Source: Acidobacteriota bacterium (lineage in GTDB: Bacteria > Acidobacteriota > Terriglobia > Acidiferrales > UBA7541). Taken from it: a stretch of DNA of 57,787 nt. Position numbers and translations under genes: made by a program. The stretch spans positions 1 through 57,787 of the forward strand of contig JAMCWK010000016.1 in the NCBI GenBank assembly GCA_023481105.1. The letters run 5' to 3'. The notes below the pieces were generated by a model. It was not told where the DNA came from, did not search any database, and saw only the letters and a list, made by a program, of their open reading frames with translations. Below, piece by piece: positions 25,258 to 34,854 of the stretch. Each line of letters begins with the position of its first letter. Within the stretch, counting starts at the first letter, position 1.

Positions 25258-25716
25258 CTATGGCAGGGGCATACCCGGCGCGGAAACGATGCCGGCCATA
25301 CGCAGGATTTCCTGGTATTCCTCGTCGGTGAGCGGAGTGATGATCAGACGCACGCTTTTCAGGAATTTCATTTTGCGCAGCAGCGAATTGCCGCGCATTT
25401 CCACCAGCGAGACCTGACGTGGCAGCCGCTCCAGCGCGCGCAGGTCCACCACCAGACACTTCCCTTCGTCGTCGTGCGGATCGGCGTAAGGGTCGCGCGT
25501 GACTTCGGCGATGGAGTAGAGCGAGCGGTCCGGCGCGCTGTGGTAGCAGAGAATGCGATCGCCCTTGCGCACTTGCTTGAGTTGTCGCAGAGCGTCCTGT
25601 TTGCAGCCCGCGCCGCGCCACATTTCTTTGCCCTTCACGAAAAGCGTGTCCCAGTGGTAGTGGTGTGGGTCAACAGCGAAGAGCCAGTGGCGGCGAGGCG
25701 GCGGATGTTTCGTCAT
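25258..25716 (-). CDS. EVE domain-containing protein
   Basis: This 152-residue protein is a single EVE domain, related to PUA and YTH folds that bind modified bases. It has HWLFAVDPHHYHWDTLF near the start, RKGDRILCYHSAPDRSLYSIAEV in the middle and VRLIITPLTDEEYQEIL at the end. The ATG at 25716 gives the usual length. EVE proteins are thought to read modified cytosine or other nucleobases in DNA or RNA, and some accompany restriction systems. No restriction gene is present here. Confidence 0.85.
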   Translation of the reverse strand: MTKHPPPRRHWLFAVDPHHYHWDTLFVKGKEMWRGAGCKQDALRQLKQVRKGDRILCYHSAPDRSLYSIAEVTRDPYADPHDDEGKCLVVDLRALERLPRQVSLVEMRGNSLLRKMKFLKSVRLIITPLTDEEYQEILRMAGIVSAPGMPLP

Positions 25717-25866
25717 CGGTTTCGTAACCGCTGCACTATACACAGGTTACGCCGGAAAGTGAAAACCTTTGCGTGCGAACCGGCAAAAAAGTTGCGGCTG
25801 CTCCCAGACGCACAAAGACACCTATCTCCGCGCGAAGATTGACCTATCTAATTGAATTGGAAGGAT

Positions 25867-26172
25867 TTAACCGCAATCTACGAAGATATCGTCACCCCGG
25901 ATTTCCAGTTTGTAACAGTTCACACCAACCGCTGGATTCTGCGCCACTTTGCCGGTAGTAACGTCGTAAGCCCAGCCGTGCCACGGGCAAGTGACCACTT
26001 TTCCAGCCAGCGCTCCCTGCCCCAGCGGCCCGCCGTGGTGCAAGCAGAGATTGTCGATGGCGTAGATCGTGCCATCTACGTTGGCGAGTGCAACAGTTTT
26101 TCCGTCAATCTGAAATTCCCGGATGGCGCCCACGGGAATTTCATCTTTTCGCGCCGCTCGAAGAAATGCCAT
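25867..26172 (-). CDS. Rieske-type [2Fe-2S] ferredoxin
   Basis: The 101-residue soluble protein has the Rieske cluster motifs C43-L-H45 within CLHHGGPLGQG and C62-P-W-H65 within CPWHGWAYD. Length and Pro/Gly pattern match the small ferredoxins that feed ring-hydroxylating oxygenases or serve as nitrite-reductase NirD-like subunits. The gene follows nuoB after 35 bases on the same strand, an unusual pairing. No oxygenase is nearby. It likely transfers single electrons, with an unknown partner. Confidence 0.9.
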   Translation of the reverse strand: MAFLRAARKDEIPVGAIREFQIDGKTVALANVDGTIYAIDNLCLHHGGPLGQGALAGKVVTCPWHGWAYDVTTGKVAQNPAVGVNCYKLEIRGDDIFVDCG

Positions 26173-26207
26173 CCGTTCGCTCCAATTTCGAGTATCGAAT
26201 TCGATCT

Positions 26208-26768
26208 CTATCGGGGGCTGGGCGTTTGCGCCACCATGACGTTGCGCTTGAAGTCATCCATCATGCCCGCGTGCAGCCGGACTTCGGTGGGCCGCTTCGC
26301 CAGCGACATCTGGTCAATCTTGTCCTGCAATTTCAGCAGCGCGTAGAGCAGCCCTTCCGGCCGCGGCGGGCAGCCGATGACGTACACATCCACCGGCACG
26401 ATTTTGTCCACGCCTTGCAACACGGAGTACACATTGAACGGCCCTCCCACGCTGGAGCACGCGCCCATCGAGATGCTCCACTTCGGGTCGGGCATCTGAT
26501 CCCACACGCGCTTGAGCACAGGCGCCATCTTCAACGTTACCGTGCCGGCCACGATCATCAGGTCGGCCTGGCGCGGCGACGGGCGGAACACTTCGGCGCC
26601 GAAGCGCGCGATGTCGAAGCGCGAAGTGGTGGACGCAATCATCTCAATCGCGCAGCAAGCCAGGCCGAACGTCAGCGGCCAGATGGCGCTGCGCCGCGCC
26701 CAGTTGAACACGTAGTCCACCGACGTGATCATGAAATTTTTTTCGAAGCGGTTGTCGAGGACGCCCAT
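26208..26768 (-). CDS. nuoB: NADH-quinone oxidoreductase subunit B (NuoB)
   Basis: The 186-residue subunit holds the N2 [4Fe-4S] cluster that passes electrons to quinone. All four ligands are visible: the adjacent Cys38-Cys39 in GLACCAIEM, Cys104 in MGACSSVGG and Cys133 in IGCPPRPEG. The length is normal. No other nuo gene occurs in this 57-kb window, so it is detached from the usual nuoA-N operon. It could be a relocated sole copy or a paralogue serving a different module. The Rieske gene is directly downstream. Confidence 0.95.
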   Translation of the reverse strand: MGVLDNRFEKNFMITSVDYVFNWARRSAIWPLTFGLACCAIEMIASTTSRFDIARFGAEVFRPSPRQADLMIVAGTVTLKMAPVLKRVWDQMPDPKWSISMGACSSVGGPFNVYSVLQGVDKIVPVDVYVIGCPPRPEGLLYALLKLQDKIDQMSLAKRPTEVRLHAGMMDDFKRNVMVAQTPSPR

Positions 26769-26913
26769 AGTCTCCCCAGCAGTCGGCCAACTGCAAGATT
26801 CGCAGTATAGCCATAGCTTTCCCTTCCGTCAAACGCGGCAGAAATCTTCATTTGCGTGCGTGCTCCGGGCAAGGCTATATTGCACCGCAATCGATTGAAT
26901 ACTGAGGCCACTT

Positions 26914-27573
26914 ATGATCATGGCGTGGTGGGAAGGACAGCTCCCAATTGTCGTCAAGAATTGGCTGCCCTTCGTTGGTCTAATTGTTGCCTTCTTGTTG
27001 CTTACCTTTTATTTGCAAGCGCGCCGGCGCAAGGCCATGGAAGATGCGGCGCGGGAAATGGGATTTACGTTTCAAGCCGATGTCGCCGGACTGGGTCCCG
27101 CTGCTTATTTGAATTTGCCGTTGCTGAGCCGAAATACCGCATTGTCCAACGTGCTGCAAGGAGCGGCTTCCTGCGGAGAAGCTATCGTGCTCGATTGCCA
27201 GATCGGCAGCGGCAAATCCGCGCAGACGCAAACCGTGGCCTGTTTCCGTCTGAGCGGAAAAGAACTACCCGCGTTCGAAATGCGTCCGGAAAACATGCTG
27301 CATAAGATTGGCGCTCTCTTTGGCTACAAAGACATTGATTTTGCTGAGAACGAAACCTTCTCAAAAAGTTACTTGCTGAGGGGAGCGGATGAATCGGCTG
27401 TACGCCTGCTCTTTCATTCCGGCCGCCTCAGTTTTTTCGAGCAACACAAAGGCTGGGCCGTCGAAGGGGCGGGAGAGTGGCTGGCCATTTACAAAGTGGC
27501 GTGGAGAGTATCACCGTCAAAATTGCGACAATTCGTGGAGGAGGCAACTCAAGTCGCAACCACGTTTTTGTAA
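26914..27573 (+). CDS. Hypothetical protein with N-terminal membrane anchor
   Basis: The 219-residue protein has one membrane span at about residues 18-33, then a cytoplasmic or extracytoplasmic domain of about 180 residues. RRRKAMEDAAREMGFTFQADV follows the anchor, and LFGYKDIDFAENETFSKSYLLRG lies centrally. The pattern resembles other anchored DUF proteins with a beta-rich body. I do not recognise the family with confidence. ATG at 26920 is an alternative start two codons downstream. It is divergent from nuoB. Confidence 0.7.
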   Translation: MIMAWWEGQLPIVVKNWLPFVGLIVAFLLLTFYLQARRRKAMEDAAREMGFTFQADVAGLGPAAYLNLPLLSRNTALSNVLQGAASCGEAIVLDCQIGSGKSAQTQTVACFRLSGKELPAFEMRPENMLHKIGALFGYKDIDFAENETFSKSYLLRGADESAVRLLFHSGRLSFFEQHKGWAVEGAGEWLAIYKVAWRVSPSKLRQFVEEATQVATTFL

Positions 27574-27593
27574 ATCGCCAGGCGCGGGAGTAC

Positions 27594-28091
27594 TTATTTT
27601 CCCAGTTCTTTCTGCGCTACCCAAGCGTTGGGAAGCCCGACGCCCAGCATGTGAATCAGCACGGCGTTGGAAAAGCCCAGCCAGGAAAACGCCACCGGCG
27701 CTGAAAGGGACAACGGAAGCACCACGCGGTACATGAAGCAGTACACGAGTACGCCGTACAGCAGGCCGCAGACCACCCAGTGCTTTCGCAGCCCCACAAA
27801 TTTCTTACTAACGAGGATATAGGTTGTCGCCACGCAAAACGCGATGAACAAATGCAGAAATGCGCCAAGTACGACGGTCTTCATGCCGCCGCTATACGAA
27901 GCGCGCCCGAGCAACCCGGATGCGACGCTTTGAAAAATGCGATAGGGCCGCACGTTGCGCGTGATGCCGAAAAAGACGATGGCGTCGGTGATGTCCAGCG
28001 TGCCCACGATCAGCCCGCCAAGCAAAATGGCTCGCGCGGTGCTCGGCTGCTTTGGTTCGGCTGGTGGTGGTGCGGTCATCGTTGCGCCCAT
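27594..28091 (-). CDS. Hypothetical four-helix membrane protein
   Basis: This 165-residue protein has a polar N-terminus and about four hydrophobic segments (ILLGGLIVGTLDITDAIVFF, LGAFLHLFIAFCVATTYIL, VVCGLLYGVLVYCFMYRVVL, and a last one ending IHMLGVGLPNAW). A GGAGG stands about 10 bases before the ATG at 28091. The pattern is that of small acidobacterial and proteobacterial membrane proteins of unknown role. It lies between the anchored unknown protein (convergent) and a methyltransferase on the same strand. Confidence 0.7.
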   Translation of the reverse strand: MGATMTAPPPAEPKQPSTARAILLGGLIVGTLDITDAIVFFGITRNVRPYRIFQSVASGLLGRASYSGGMKTVVLGAFLHLFIAFCVATTYILVSKKFVGLRKHWVVCGLLYGVLVYCFMYRVVLPLSLSAPVAFSWLGFSNAVLIHMLGVGLPNAWVAQKELGK

Positions 28092-28109
28092 GGGATGCGC
28101 GCCTCCGCC

Positions 28110-28802
28110 CTACGCCTTCGGCTTCGTGCCGTGCACGAGCAGCGCGCCTTCCGCGCGGAACGCGCGCAATTGCTCCGCGTCGGCAAACCATCGGCCGGTG
28201 TACGTTTCCGGCGCGGGCGTGGGATCCACGATGCGGCAATGCGCAACGTCCACGAAGCCCGCGTCGCAGAAGAGTTGCGCCCACCCGTCTGCCGCAAGCA
28301 GGTGCGTGGGAATCTGATAATGCTGCGCCCACTGATGGCAGTGCGGATTGTCGCGGTAGTAGTTGATCAAAATCCACGCCGAGCCGCCTTCGCGCAGCAC
28401 GCGAAAGATTTCGCGCACGCCGCGCGCCGGGTCCGGCCAGTAGTAGGACGACTCGACAGAAATCGCTTTGTCGAAGAAGTTCCCTTCCCACGGAATTTCA
28501 TCCACGCCGCCGACCACAAACATAAGGTGCGCGAGCTCCACATAATTCTTGCGGGCGCGACGAATCATTTCGTCGGAGATGTCCATGCCGACCACGCGGC
28601 CGTCGGGCACCTGTTCGGCGAGCAGCCGCGAAAGCCAGCCCGCGCCGCAACCGACGTCGAGTACGTTGTCGGTCGGGCGAAGCTGCATCAGGTCGAGCAC
28701 CGGCAGCGTGATGGGCAGGTGGTCCTGCTCCATGCCTTCGCCGCGGCCGTCCTCGGCCCAGCGGTTGAATTCACTGCGTAGAGATTCGTTGGAGGCAGGC
28801 AT
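28110..28802 (-). CDS. Class I SAM-dependent methyltransferase
   Basis: The 230-residue protein shows motif I VLDVGCGAGWLSRLL near residue 47, motif II VVGMDISDEMIRRAR and the post-motif EIFRVLREGGSAWILINYY typical of UbiE/COQ5-like small-molecule methyltransferases. The ATG at 28802 is preferred over a frame opening at 28820. The substrate cannot be inferred. It lies just upstream of the small membrane protein gene on the same strand. Confidence 0.85.
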   Translation of the reverse strand: MPASNESLRSEFNRWAEDGRGEGMEQDHLPITLPVLDLMQLRPTDNVLDVGCGAGWLSRLLAEQVPDGRVVGMDISDEMIRRARKNYVELAHLMFVVGGVDEIPWEGNFFDKAISVESSYYWPDPARGVREIFRVLREGGSAWILINYYRDNPHCHQWAQHYQIPTHLLAADGWAQLFCDAGFVDVAHCRIVDPTPAPETYTGRWFADAEQLRAFRAEGALLVHGTKPKA

Positions 28803-28849
28803 TGGAGGATGAACCCACAAATCTCACATCTGGGTAATCTGCGGATTCC

Positions 28850-30298
<1,449 letters not shown>

Positions 30299-30354
30299 TC
30301 ATCCGAAGAATTGATTATCGCACTGGGTTTGGAGCGCCGCAACACAGCTGAACT

Positions 30355-30434
30355 GTAGCGCCGGGTCGAAGACCCGGCATTTCAATAGGCGCTAAAAATG
30401 AAAATGCCGGGTTGCGCGCGCAACTCGGCGCTAC
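30355..30434. repeat. GTAGCGCCGG-type hairpin element
   Basis: Two hairpins share outward-facing GTAGCGCC/GGCGCTAC ends. The first has CCGGGTCGAAGACCCGG; the second has CCGGGTTGCGCGCGCAACTC. It belongs to the same family as 37538-37655 and 40305-40340. Confidence 0.75.
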
Positions 30435-30446
30435 ACATTCCTGCGC

Positions 30447-31706
30447 TCACGCGCGGCGGAAGGTGAATAGAGTGATTTCTGGCGGAGCGCCGACGCGCAC
30501 CGGCGCGCCGACAGTGCCCAGTCCGCGATTCACGTACAGGTGTGCGGTCTGCGCGGTGACTTGCGAGCTTTGCGAATATATGCCGGCGACGTAATCGGTC
30601 ATGAAGCGCGCGGCGTTGATCTGGCTCTCGAGAATTTCCACGTTGATCTGCCCGCCGTGGGTGTGCCCGGCCAGCGTGAATTCGATGCCCAGCTCGGCGG
30701 CGCGGTCGAAGGCGTTGGGGTTGTGCGATAGCAAAATGTTCGGCACGTCGCGGCGCACCAGCGGCTCGACGCCGGAAAGCATGGGCAGCTTGCGGCCATC
30801 CAGCCCGCGCGTGCGCTGGTAATCCACGCCAATCAGGTTCAGCGGTTGCCCACGCCACACGATTTCCGCGTTTTCGCGGCGCAACACGCGCAGTCCTGCC
30901 TGCCGCATCAGTTCCGTGGCGCGGTCTTCGCAATCGGCGTAAATCTCGTGATTTCCCAAGCAGCCCCACACGCCCAGCGGCGCGTGCAGCGCGGCCAGTT
31001 CCGCGGCGCAGTCTTCCAGCGGGTCATTGCGGCCAGTGATGAAGTCGCCGGTGACCACGGCCAGTTCCGCGCCCAGTTCGTTCGCCATGTCCACGGCTCG
31101 GCGAAGTTGCTCCCGCGTCATAAACGCGCTCATGTGGATGTCACTAATCTGGGCGATGCGCAAGCCGTCCAGCGCTTCCGGTAGATTCCCGAGGGGCACT
31201 TCCACGCGCTCGAGGGTGAAGCGCAGGCGCTCGGCGGCGAATCCATACACGGCGCCGACAAACGGCGCCGCTCCGGCAAAATAGGTTGCGGTCTGGAAGA
31301 ACTGGCGGCGAGACGGATTTTCCACGCGCGATGGCGGACTCTGTACTGCACTGCGGGGCTTTCGCTCAGTTGCAGACCGTTTGCGAACCAGATCCCAGAT
31401 TCGCTCTGCGGCCTTCACAACTTTAATCCCGAGCCAGGCGAACAGCGACGAAAACAGCCACAGCCCCAGCATTGGAAACACGCTCAACCGGCGCAGCGGA
31501 CCGCCCGTGAAGTAGCTCGCCGTCAGCGCAAACACGAATACTGCCAGCCCGATCAGCAGGTAGCGCAGCGCGAGGCGCAGACCTTTGTGGCTGATGCGCT
31601 GCTTCAGCCGCTTCGCCTGGCGAAACCAGTAGCGCTGCGAAAAAAAGAGCATCGCCAGTACGGCCAAGAGCAGCAGGCCCCGCAGGATGAATTGAGCAGT
31701 CTCCAA
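30447..31706 (-). CDS. Membrane-anchored metallophosphoesterase (YkuE-like)
   Basis: The 419-residue product has three or four membrane spans in residues 1-120, then a twin-arginine-like SRRQFF near residue 132. A calcineurin-type catalytic domain follows: SDIHMSAF, VTGDFITG, CLGNHE, LLSHNPNAF and GHTHGGQIN, all metal or catalytic motifs. Such enzymes hydrolyse UDP-diacylglucosamine-like or other phosphoesters at the membrane. The start ATG at 31706 gives the complete N-terminal membrane part. It is divergent from the SPFH gene. Confidence 0.9.
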   Translation of the reverse strand: METAQFILRGLLLLAVLAMLFFSQRYWFRQAKRLKQRISHKGLRLALRYLLIGLAVFVFALTASYFTGGPLRRLSVFPMLGLWLFSSLFAWLGIKVVKAAERIWDLVRKRSATERKPRSAVQSPPSRVENPSRRQFFQTATYFAGAAPFVGAVYGFAAERLRFTLERVEVPLGNLPEALDGLRIAQISDIHMSAFMTREQLRRAVDMANELGAELAVVTGDFITGRNDPLEDCAAELAALHAPLGVWGCLGNHEIYADCEDRATELMRQAGLRVLRRENAEIVWRGQPLNLIGVDYQRTRGLDGRKLPMLSGVEPLVRRDVPNILLSHNPNAFDRAAELGIEFTLAGHTHGGQINVEILESQINAARFMTDYVAGIYSQSSQVTAQTAHLYVNRGLGTVGAPVRVGAPPEITLFTFRRA

Positions 31707-31941
31707 CTACGCTCTCCTTCGTTCGGTCTTCCATATGATACGAAATCAGCCGGCGCGCTGTTTCGTTTGCATCAAAGGGAGATTTGCCACGTCTTCATTC
31801 TAGCAGTTGATTCCTCATCAGCCCGAAGCCGCCGCGCAGCGCGTGTTGCATTATGTAAGAGGCAAAAGACCCCCAAAGTGTTAGCTGGCCTGGTATTGCA
31901 GTGACAGAAGACAGCCCTTGGAAGCTCCCTTCCGATTCCAC

Positions 31942-31976
31942 TTGACATCCGAAATCATTATGATATCATCATGATT
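31942..31976 (+). promoter_or_regulatory. Promoter with overlapping 24-bp palindromic operator
   Basis: TTGACA at 31942-31947 and TATCAT at 31964-31969 (16-base spacer) form a good promoter. The -10 box lies within a palindrome at 31953-31976 built around ATGATATCAT, where 11 of 12 base pairs match (one mismatch at 31959/31970). The position is ideal for repression. The SPFH gene starts at 31995 behind AGGAGG. Confidence 0.7.
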
Positions 31977-31994
31977 GCATGTAGGAGGGCTTCC

Positions 31995-32864
31995 ATGTTG
32001 CGGGAACGCAAGGCTCGTGGGTTTTCGGGCTGGGGACTTCTGTTCACACTGGTTTTGGCGATGTTCTTTTTCCTGGCCGGGCTGATTGCCTCGGCGCGCG
32101 CCGAAGCCGGCTGGTCCGCTCTCGCCTGGGCCATAGCGCTGGCAATCGACGTGTTTCTTCTATGTGGTTTTATCATCGTGAATCCTAACGAAGCCAAGGT
32201 CATTCAGCTTTTCGGCACCTACAAAGGCTCGTTGCGCGAAATGGGTTTCTGGTGGATGAACCCGCTGATGTCCAAGCGGCGCATTTCCCTGCGCATCCGC
32301 AATTTCGAAACGCCCAAGCTGAAGATCAACGATCACGACGGCAACCCCATCGAAATCGCCGCCGTGGTGGTTTGGAAAGTGGTGGACTCGGCGGAGGCCG
32401 CGTTCGAAGTGGACGACTATGAGAACTTCGTCCACGTGCAGAGCGAATCGGCGCTGCGCAACATGGCCACGTCGCACCCGTACGACGCGCACCAGGAGGG
32501 CCAGATGTCGCTGCGCGCCAATACCGCGGAAATCGCGCTGCACTTGAAGGCGGAAATCCAGGAGCGCTTGTCCAAAGCCGGCGTCGAAGTGCTCGAGTCG
32601 CGCATCAGCCACCTGGCGTATGCGCCGGAAATCGCTAGCGCCATGCTGCGCCGCCAGCAGGCTTCGGCAATCGTCGCCGCACGACAGAAGTACGTGGAAG
32701 GCGCTGTAGGCATGGTGGAAATGGCGCTGGACATGCTTTCCAAGAAGAAGATCGTGGAGCTGGATGAGGAGCGCAAGGCGGCCATGGTCAGCAACATGCT
32801 CGTGGTGCTGCGCAGCGACCAGCACACCCAGCCCGTCGTCAACACCGGCTCGCTCTATCACTAG
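31995..32864 (+). CDS. SPFH/Band 7 domain membrane protein
   Basis: The 289-residue protein has two N-terminal membrane spans followed by a stomatin-like SPFH domain. [23 protein letters not shown] starts the domain; [29 protein letters not shown] and [32 protein letters not shown] are its signature regions. AGGAGG lies 6 bases before the ATG at 31995; an earlier ATG at 31971 falls within the operator and is rejected. SPFH proteins organise membrane microdomains and recruit proteases or signalling proteins. A small ribbon-helix-helix gene follows. Confidence 0.92.
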   Translation: MLRERKARGFSGWGLLFTLVLAMFFFLAGLIASARAEAGWSALAWAIALAIDVFLLCGFIIVNPNEAKVIQLFGTYKGSLREMGFWWMNPLMSKRRISLRIRNFETPKLKINDHDGNPIEIAAVVVWKVVDSAEAAFEVDDYENFVHVQSESALRNMATSHPYDAHQEGQMSLRANTAEIALHLKAEIQERLSKAGVEVLESRISHLAYAPEIASAMLRRQQASAIVAARQKYVEGAVGMVEMALDMLSKKKIVELDEERKAAMVSNMLVVLRSDQHTQPVVNTGSLYH

Positions 32865-32951
32865 GACGCTTAACCGTCGCAGCCTGTCCATGGCACCGTG
32901 CCACGGCGCTTTGGACAGGCAGCAGCCGGTCCGATTGAAAGGCGAGGATTC

Positions 32952-33149
32952 GTGGCGGAGCGCAAACCATTTCTGCTCAGGCTGGACCCCAAGACGCTAG
33001 AGTCTTTGCAGCGTTGGGCGAACGACGACCTGCGCAGCCTGAACGCTCAAATCGAGTTCCTCCTCCGCCGCGCGCTGCAAGAAGCAGGCCGCACTCCTCG
33101 CCCTTCGTATCCGCCCGCTCCCACGGACGCACCCGACGGCTTCGCCTGA
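32952..33149 (+). CDS. Small Arc-like ribbon-helix-helix protein
   Basis: This 65-residue protein begins with GTG behind an AGGCGAGG-like site. Residues 5-45 have the RHH pattern: a strand PFLLRLDPKTLESLQRWA, then helices LRSLNAQIEFLLRRALQEA. A Pro-rich tail follows. RHH dimers insert a beta sheet in the DNA major groove. It lies 87 bases after the SPFH gene on the same strand, so it may be the autoregulator that binds the 24-bp palindrome; that is inference. An antitoxin role is also possible, but no toxin partner is seen. Confidence 0.72.
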   Translation: MAERKPFLLRLDPKTLESLQRWANDDLRSLNAQIEFLLRRALQEAGRTPRPSYPPAPTDAPDGFA

Positions 33150-33253
33150 GAAATCGCTCTCACACTCCCCGCAAGCGAGCCCAACAAAATCCCTGCGCGA
33201 ATGACCACCGCTGCCCCTATAATGCGCGGCGTTCCTTACGGGAGAGATTCACC

Positions 33254-34696
33254 ATGAAACTTCGCCGTTTTGCTGCCACATTTCTGGCCACTGCCCTGCT
33301 GCTTGCGCCGCTCGGCGCGGCCGCGGGCGACGTCAAGAAAAAGGAAGAAGCGGTCGCGTCCATCGAAAAGCGTCAAGCGGATTTGACGCGCATGAGCGAT
33401 CAAATCTGGTCGTTCGCGGAAACCGCCCTGCGCGAAACGCGCTCCGCCAAGCTGCTTGCCGACTACGCCGAGGCGCAAGGCTTCTCCGTGCAGCGCGGCG
33501 TGGCTGGCATGCCCACGGCGTTCGTCGCCAGCTACGGCGCGGGGAAACCCATCATCGGCATCATGGGCGAATACGACGCACTGCCCGGCATTTCGCAGAA
33601 AGTCTCGACGACCAAGGAAGCTCTCGAAGCTGGCGCGCCCGGACAAGGCTGCGGGCACAATCTGTTCGGCACGGCCAGCCTGGCCGCTGCGGTGGCCATC
33701 AAGGAATTGATTGCCGCGGGCAAGCTGAAGGGCACCATTCGCTTCTTCGGCACGCCTGCCGAGGAATCCATTGGCGGGAAAATCTATATGCTGCGCGAAG
33801 GCGTCTTCCGCGACGTGGACGTCATGCTCGTCTGGCATCCCAACGATGAAACGAAAGCAGACAACGAAGGCTCGCAGGCCAACGTGCAGTTCTTCGTGGA
33901 CTTCAAGGGTAAAACCGCGCACGCCGCTGCCGACCCCTGGAACGCGCGCAGCGCCTCGGACGGCATGGAGTTGTTCGCGCACGGCGTGAACATGATGCGC
34001 GAGCACGTGCGTCCCACTGTGCGCATGCACTACACCATACAAAAAGCCGGCGACGTCCCCAACGTCGTGCCCGACTACGCGCGCATTTGGATTTGGCTGC
34101 GCGATTCGCGCCGTTCCGGCGTCAACGAGTTGTACTCGCGCGTGCAGGACATCGCCCGCGGCGCCGCGCTGATGGCCGGCGTGGAATCCACCGTCATTCT
34201 GCAAACCGGCTACTCGGACGAAAACATCAACGAAACCGGTTTGAAACTTCTCCACGCCAACATGACCTGGGTGGGACCGATTCAGTACACCGCCGAAGAG
34301 CAGGAGTTCGCCCGCGCCATCCAGCGCGCCACCGGAAAAGAAACCAAAGGGCTCGACGGCAGCATTCAGCCGCTCAAGCCCATCTTGCCCGACCCGCCCG
34401 GCGGCTCGAGCGACGTTGGCGACGTGAGCTGGAATGTTCCGATGCTGCAATTCTACGCCACCACCGCACCGGCCGACGCTCCCTGGCACGCCTGGCCCGT
34501 CGTGGCCAGCGGTGGAATGTCCATCGGCCACAAAGGCATGATGTTTGCCGCGAAGACGCTGGCCGTTACGGCCGTGGACCTCTTCGAAGACGCCGCCACG
34601 CGCGATGCCATTCGCGCGGAATTCGCCGCGAGGACCAAGGGCTTCGTGTACAAGCCGTCCATTCCCGACGGCCCGCCGCCCATTCCCAAACCATGA
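33254..34696 (+). CDS. Exported M20-family amidohydrolase (AbgB-like)
   Basis: The 480-residue product has a signal peptide (about 1-24, ending GAAAGD). The M20 catalytic core follows: IIGIMGEYDALPGI (bridging Asp), QGCGHNLFG, GTPAEESIGGK (catalytic and metal Glu), VWHPND, the dimerisation insert and SSDVGDVSWNVP. The closest type is the aminobenzoyl-glutamate hydrolase AbgB/amidohydrolase group. The periplasmic location suggests scavenging of N-acyl or amide compounds. ATG at 33254 follows GGGAGA. Confidence 0.9.
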   Translation: MKLRRFAATFLATALLLAPLGAAAGDVKKKEEAVASIEKRQADLTRMSDQIWSFAETALRETRSAKLLADYAEAQGFSVQRGVAGMPTAFVASYGAGKPIIGIMGEYDALPGISQKVSTTKEALEAGAPGQGCGHNLFGTASLAAAVAIKELIAAGKLKGTIRFFGTPAEESIGGKIYMLREGVFRDVDVMLVWHPNDETKADNEGSQANVQFFVDFKGKTAHAAADPWNARSASDGMELFAHGVNMMREHVRPTVRMHYTIQKAGDVPNVVPDYARIWIWLRDSRRSGVNELYSRVQDIARGAALMAGVESTVILQTGYSDENINETGLKLLHANMTWVGPIQYTAEEQEFARAIQRATGKETKGLDGSIQPLKPILPDPPGGSSDVGDVSWNVPMLQFYATTAPADAPWHAWPVVASGGMSIGHKGMMFAAKTLAVTAVDLFEDAATRDAIRAEFAARTKGFVYKPSIPDGPPPIPKP

Positions 34697-34704
34697 TTCG
34701 CGTC

Positions 34705-34787
34705 GTAGGGGCGGACCCATGTGTCCGCCCATTCATTCGGGAATGTTTGCGGCGGACCTCCCGACGCTTCGGGAGTGTCCGCCCACC
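34705..34787. repeat. GTAGGGGCGGAC-type intergenic element
   Basis: The element has GGGGCGGACCCATGTGTCCGCCC as a hairpin, then GCGGACCTCCCGACGCTTCGGGAG with its own stem, ending GTCCGCCC. A related GGACGGACCGCGTGTCCGCCCC hairpin occurs at 53361-53384. Confidence 0.65.
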
Positions 34788-34854
34788 TATCGTCATTCCA
34801 ATTGACTTCCGCAGAAGGCGTTCGTAGCATCGCCGCGTAAGTTGGGAGTTGCCC

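Noticed and set aside
31971-31994. An upstream ATG for the SPFH protein
   Set aside because: It falls inside the palindrome that overlaps the promoter and has no ribosome site; ATG 31995 is preceded by AGGAGG at 6 bases.
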